From Acetatifactor sp. (lineage in GTDB: Bacteria > Bacillota > Clostridia > Lachnospirales > Lachnospiraceae), in the NCBI GenBank assembly GCA_024403365.1, contig JAKSRX010000013.1:1-34240 (forward strand): 34,240 bases of DNA, given 5' to 3'. Under the pieces are notes generated by a model. The model saw only the letters and a program-made list of their open reading frames with translations, was not told where the DNA came from and did no database searches. This document shows, one piece after another, positions 32,114 to 34,240 of this stretch; within the stretch, counting starts at the first letter, position 1; the number at the start of each line of letters is the position of its first letter. Both the position numbers and the translations under genes were made by a program.

Positions 32114-33283
32114 TTACATCTGCTCCAGAATATAAGCCTTGACCTCTTCCAGATCACTTCTCATCCAGGCCTTCTCAGACTCTTTCTCCGCCAAAGGACA
32201 GATGATGAAGAAATCCAGCCCTTCGCCGGGAACACGGCCGCTTCTCATAGGATTTGCAAAATGCTCCGCCCACTTTTCATCGCTTGCATTCGCATATTCC
32301 TTTGCATTCAGATAGATCTGCTGACGTTTGGTGGCCGCGATGAACATCTTTGCCGCCAAAGGTGCAAGCAGTTCATACTGGGTTCCGTCCACCTCGGTAA
32401 AGATCTTCGGCAGTTCACTCTTTACTATATGCTCCGTCTCTCTGTCGATCAGGATACCCAATGCCTCAAAGTCAAAACGTTCTTCCGTAAATTTTAGTTT
32501 CAGCACCACACCTTTTTCTGTGTTGTACTGCGCTCTCTGATAATCTGTATCAAAAATAAAATTGCCCAAGGAATAAAAGATCGCCTTGTCTCCTACATAC
32601 TCATAATTCATGGGAACATGGGGATGATGACACACGATCACATCCGCCCCCATCTCCAAATATCTCAAATATCTGTCCCTGGTATAAGGGGAAGGCAACG
32701 AAGTAAACTCCTCCCCGCCGTGAGACACGATGATGCACCATTTGCAGGTCTTCTTTACCTCATCGATGGCCGCCTGAATGGTCTCATAATCACTCCAGTT
32801 CAAACATCCCGCCTTCTCTTCTCCTGCGGGTTTGCAGCCTCTCTGATAGCCAACGCCGATCATTCCGATGCCGCCTGCTTCCTGCAGAATAACAGGCTTC
32901 GCAGCCTCTGCAAGGTTCCTGCCTGCACCTAAAGTGATGGCACCGAATTCTTTTGCCTCCTGCAAGGTTGCCTGAATTCCTTCCGGTCCGGCATCCATAA
33001 TATGATTGTTGCAGATATTCCAGATATCCGCCTTCATATTGCGAAGTACCTTTGTCGCCTTGGGATTCATGGTATGCAGAAGCTGAGCCACGCCTTCCTT
33101 GGTCTGGTTGGTAGGCTGCGCCACCAGCGGGCCTTCCACATTGGCGATCACATGATCTCCGGAATGCAGGAATGCCAGCACTTCCTTGGAAAGCAGTTCC
33201 GTATCCTCCCATTTGCCGTCCATATATCTGTCAAAACCGATATCACCGGTGAATACCAGTGATGTAGTATTCTTAGTTTGCAT
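32114..33283 (-). CDS. CapA-family protein (PGA_cap metallophosphatase fold)
   Basis: This 389-residue protein has the CapA/PgsA-like calcineurin fold: VFTGDIGFDRYM (9-20, metal site), ANVEGPL (47-53), CNNHIMDAG (95-103), VSHGGEE and HHPHV, and ADVIVCHHPHVPMNYEYV. Classic CapA proteins belong to poly-gamma-glutamate capsule synthesis, but this copy lacks the signal anchor and sits with hemicellulose genes. Many Clostridial genomes carry such orphan CapA-like proteins of unknown substrate. It is presumably cytosolic. AAGGACAAAG precedes the ATG. It begins 16 bp after the hydrolase stop. Confidence 0.85.
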   Translation of the reverse strand: MQTKNTTSLVFTGDIGFDRYMDGKWEDTELLSKEVLAFLHSGDHVIANVEGPLVAQPTNQTKEGVAQLLHTMNPKATKVLRNMKADIWNICNNHIMDAGPEGIQATLQEAKEFGAITLGAGRNLAEAAKPVILQEAGGIGMIGVGYQRGCKPAGEEKAGCLNWSDYETIQAAIDEVKKTCKWCIIVSHGGEEFTSLPSPYTRDRYLRYLEMGADVIVCHHPHVPMNYEYVGDKAIFYSLGNFIFDTDYQRAQYNTEKGVVLKLKFTEERFDFEALGILIDRETEHIVKSELPKIFTEVDGTQYELLAPLAAKMFIAATKRQQIYLNAKEYANASDEKWAEHFANPMRSGRVPGEGLDFFIICPLAEKESEKAWMRSDLEEVKAYILEQM

Positions 33284-33299
33284 ATTCTTTGTCCTTATC

Positions 33300-34058
33300 T
33301 TACAGGCTTCTTAAGAATGTCTCCACCGCTTCTTTTGCCAGGTCCAGATGATGTTCATAGCAGTGTCCGTCCCCATCTAACAGGGCCAAAGTCGCTTGAG
33401 GGAATTCTTTTGCAGCTTCCACAGAATATTTGCAGGGCACCGCGCCATCATCGCCGCCATGCACCAGCAGAACAGGTCCTGTATAATTTCTGATAGCCTC
33501 AGAGGCATCGATCTTCTTTGCCACTTCAAAATAGTTTCTTCCCAGGTCATTGCATTCCCAGAAAGTCACTGTTTCCGGCAGACCCTCACGATCAAAGATC
33601 GTCCCGAAGAAACCGCCCCTTCTGCAATCCACGGGAATATTCAATGCGGGGGAGAGCGGAATGATCGCTTTCAGTTTCTCTCCCGCAACCCCTGCAGTCA
33701 TGATAGTAGCCAATCCTCCCTGAGAATGACCGGCCAGCACCACATCGGATACAAAAGGCAGGCCCTTCGCATAATCGATGCAGAAACAGATCTCTTCTAC
33801 CCATTTCTCCAGGTCATGATCATAGAAGGCACCATCCGTCTTACCATGGCCATACAGTTCGATGCGCAGGCAGATGTATCCGCAATCCGTAATGGAATCC
33901 CGGATCCCCCAGATGTGCCATTCTTCCATATGTCCGGTCAAACCGTGACACAGAAGCACCAGCGGCATTTTCTCCTTCTTTTCTTTCGGGAAGTCTATCT
34001 TAGCATGGATCCCAAACCCATTCATATCGATCGTAAATTCCTGTTCCATGGATACCAA
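33300..34058 (-). CDS. Alpha/beta hydrolase, cinnamoyl/feruloyl esterase-like
   Basis: This 252-residue single-domain hydrolase has CHGLTGHMEEW (oxyanion region, 37-47), RIELYGHGKTDG (65-76), the nucleophile GHSQGG with Ser112, HGGDDGAVP with a catalytic Asp and DGDGHCY with the catalytic His. HG-TG-M-E and YGHGKTDG resemble the cinnamoyl/feruloyl esterases of gut and rumen bacteria (Est1E-like). This and the xylanase context suggest release of ferulate from imported arabinoxylan pieces. The start is probably TTG at 34058, seven bases after GGAGG. The ATG at 34049 would be 16 bases away. It is the first gene of the six-gene operon; no signal peptide. Confidence 0.85.
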   Translation of the reverse strand: MVSMEQEFTIDMNGFGIHAKIDFPKEKKEKMPLVLLCHGLTGHMEEWHIWGIRDSITDCGYICLRIELYGHGKTDGAFYDHDLEKWVEEICFCIDYAKGLPFVSDVVLAGHSQGGLATIMTAGVAGEKLKAIIPLSPALNIPVDCRRGGFFGTIFDREGLPETVTFWECNDLGRNYFEVAKKIDASEAIRNYTGPVLLVHGGDDGAVPCKYSVEAAKEFPQATLALLDGDGHCYEHHLDLAKEAVETFLRSL

Positions 34059-34116
34059 CTGTACTCCTCCGGGGTAAACATTTCTACCGCTTTATGCAAA
34101 ACGGCATAATAATAGT

Positions 34117-34145
34117 ATTATACCATAACACTCTGTCGACACCAA
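34117..34145 (-). promoter_or_regulatory. Promoter of the six-gene hemicellulose operon
   Basis: On the minus strand TTGGTG (34145-34140), exactly 17 bases and TATAAT (34122-34117) with a TGG extension, about 60 bases before the hydrolase start. The -35 abuts the terminator of the gene before it. Confidence 0.55.
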
Positions 34146-34147
34146 GA

Positions 34148-34176
34148 AAAAGAGCAGATTTTTCATCTGCTCTTTT
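34148..34176 (-). terminator. Terminator of the gene at the right edge
   Basis: AAAAGAGCAGAT (34148-34159) pairs with ATCTGCTCTTTT (34165-34176). On the minus strand the stem ends in a T-run. It follows the stop codon at 34185 by a few bases. Confidence 0.8.
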
Positions 34177-34184
34177 CATTTCTA

Positions 34185-34240
34185 CTAACATATATTGTCT
34201 TCAATCTCATAACTTCCAAAACCAAGATACTTCCTGTCAT
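34185..34240 (-). CDS. C-terminal end of a protein cut by the window edge
   Basis: On the minus strand an open frame enters from the right edge and ends DRKYLGFGSYEIEDNIC, stop TAG at 34187-34185. The terminator just after it supports a real gene end. Only 17 residues are visible, so no function can be assigned. Confidence 0.5.
   Translation of the reverse strand, partial: DRKYLGFGSYEIEDNIC

Overview
The window looks like chromosome of an anaerobic, spore-forming, fibre-degrading member of the Firmicutes, most likely a Lachnospiraceae species (Butyrivibrio/Roseburia-like). The reasons are a complete spoIIIAA-AH sporulation operon, moderate GC, strong AGGAGG ribosome binding sites, a glycine riboswitch, and lipoprotein hemicellulases. 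The species assignment is inference. No tRNA, rRNA, CRISPR array, insertion sequence or phage gene was recognised, and no stretch over 300 bases lacks a gene.

Layout. (1) 1-1470: 5' part of prfC (release factor 3) behind deoB (phosphopentomutase). (2) 1574-6264: the eight-gene spoIIIA operon on the minus strand, with a possible sigma-E promoter. (3) 6355-8405: a small membrane protein and, divergently, a lipoprotein esterase; their shared spacer carries 21-bp-phased direct repeats. (4) 8491-13193: a lone carB and galK. (5) 13328-14542: a TIR-like domain, one membrane helix and a trypsin-like protease in one protein. (6) 14560-20136: a tightly packed five-gene minus-strand operon. In transcription order it encodes a radical SAM/SPASM-like enzyme, a DUF2207-like membrane protein with a zinc ribbon and a Cys-Ala repeat tail, a zinc-ribbon protein with a degenerate kinase-like domain, a VWA protein and a divergent PurA-like enzyme. 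(7) 20242-21890: an alanine/glycine:cation symporter under a single-aptamer glycine riboswitch. (8) 21989-25379: an unknown 406-residue protein and a GIY-YIG-domain protein. (9) 25557-26765: a secreted GH10 xylanase. (10) 26829-34058: a six-gene minus-strand operon for feruloyl-esterase-like hydrolase, CapA-like protein, SGNH esterase, cytoplasmic GH10, a NifX/Cys-rich/SlyD fusion and a GT-C-like membrane protein. The last 56 bases hold the end of one more gene.

How the genes work together. The two GH10 enzymes, two alpha/beta-hydrolase esterases and the SGNH esterase form a two-stage xylan system. Lipoproteins (7326, 25557, 30706) act outside the membrane, and the signal-less GH10 and hydrolase finish imported, decorated oligosaccharides inside; galK fits the same sugar lifestyle. 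The spoIIIA genes build the mother-cell side of the channel to the forespore.

The best candidate for an undescribed system is the 14560-20136 operon. A predicted cytosolic radical SAM enzyme is translationally coupled to a membrane protein whose cytosolic tail alternates Cys and Ala. They are encoded with a VWA protein, a pseudokinase-like zinc-ribbon protein and a PurA paralogue whose aspartate-binding Arg loop is replaced. The TIR-protease fusion and the GIY-YIG/406-residue pair are secondary candidates.
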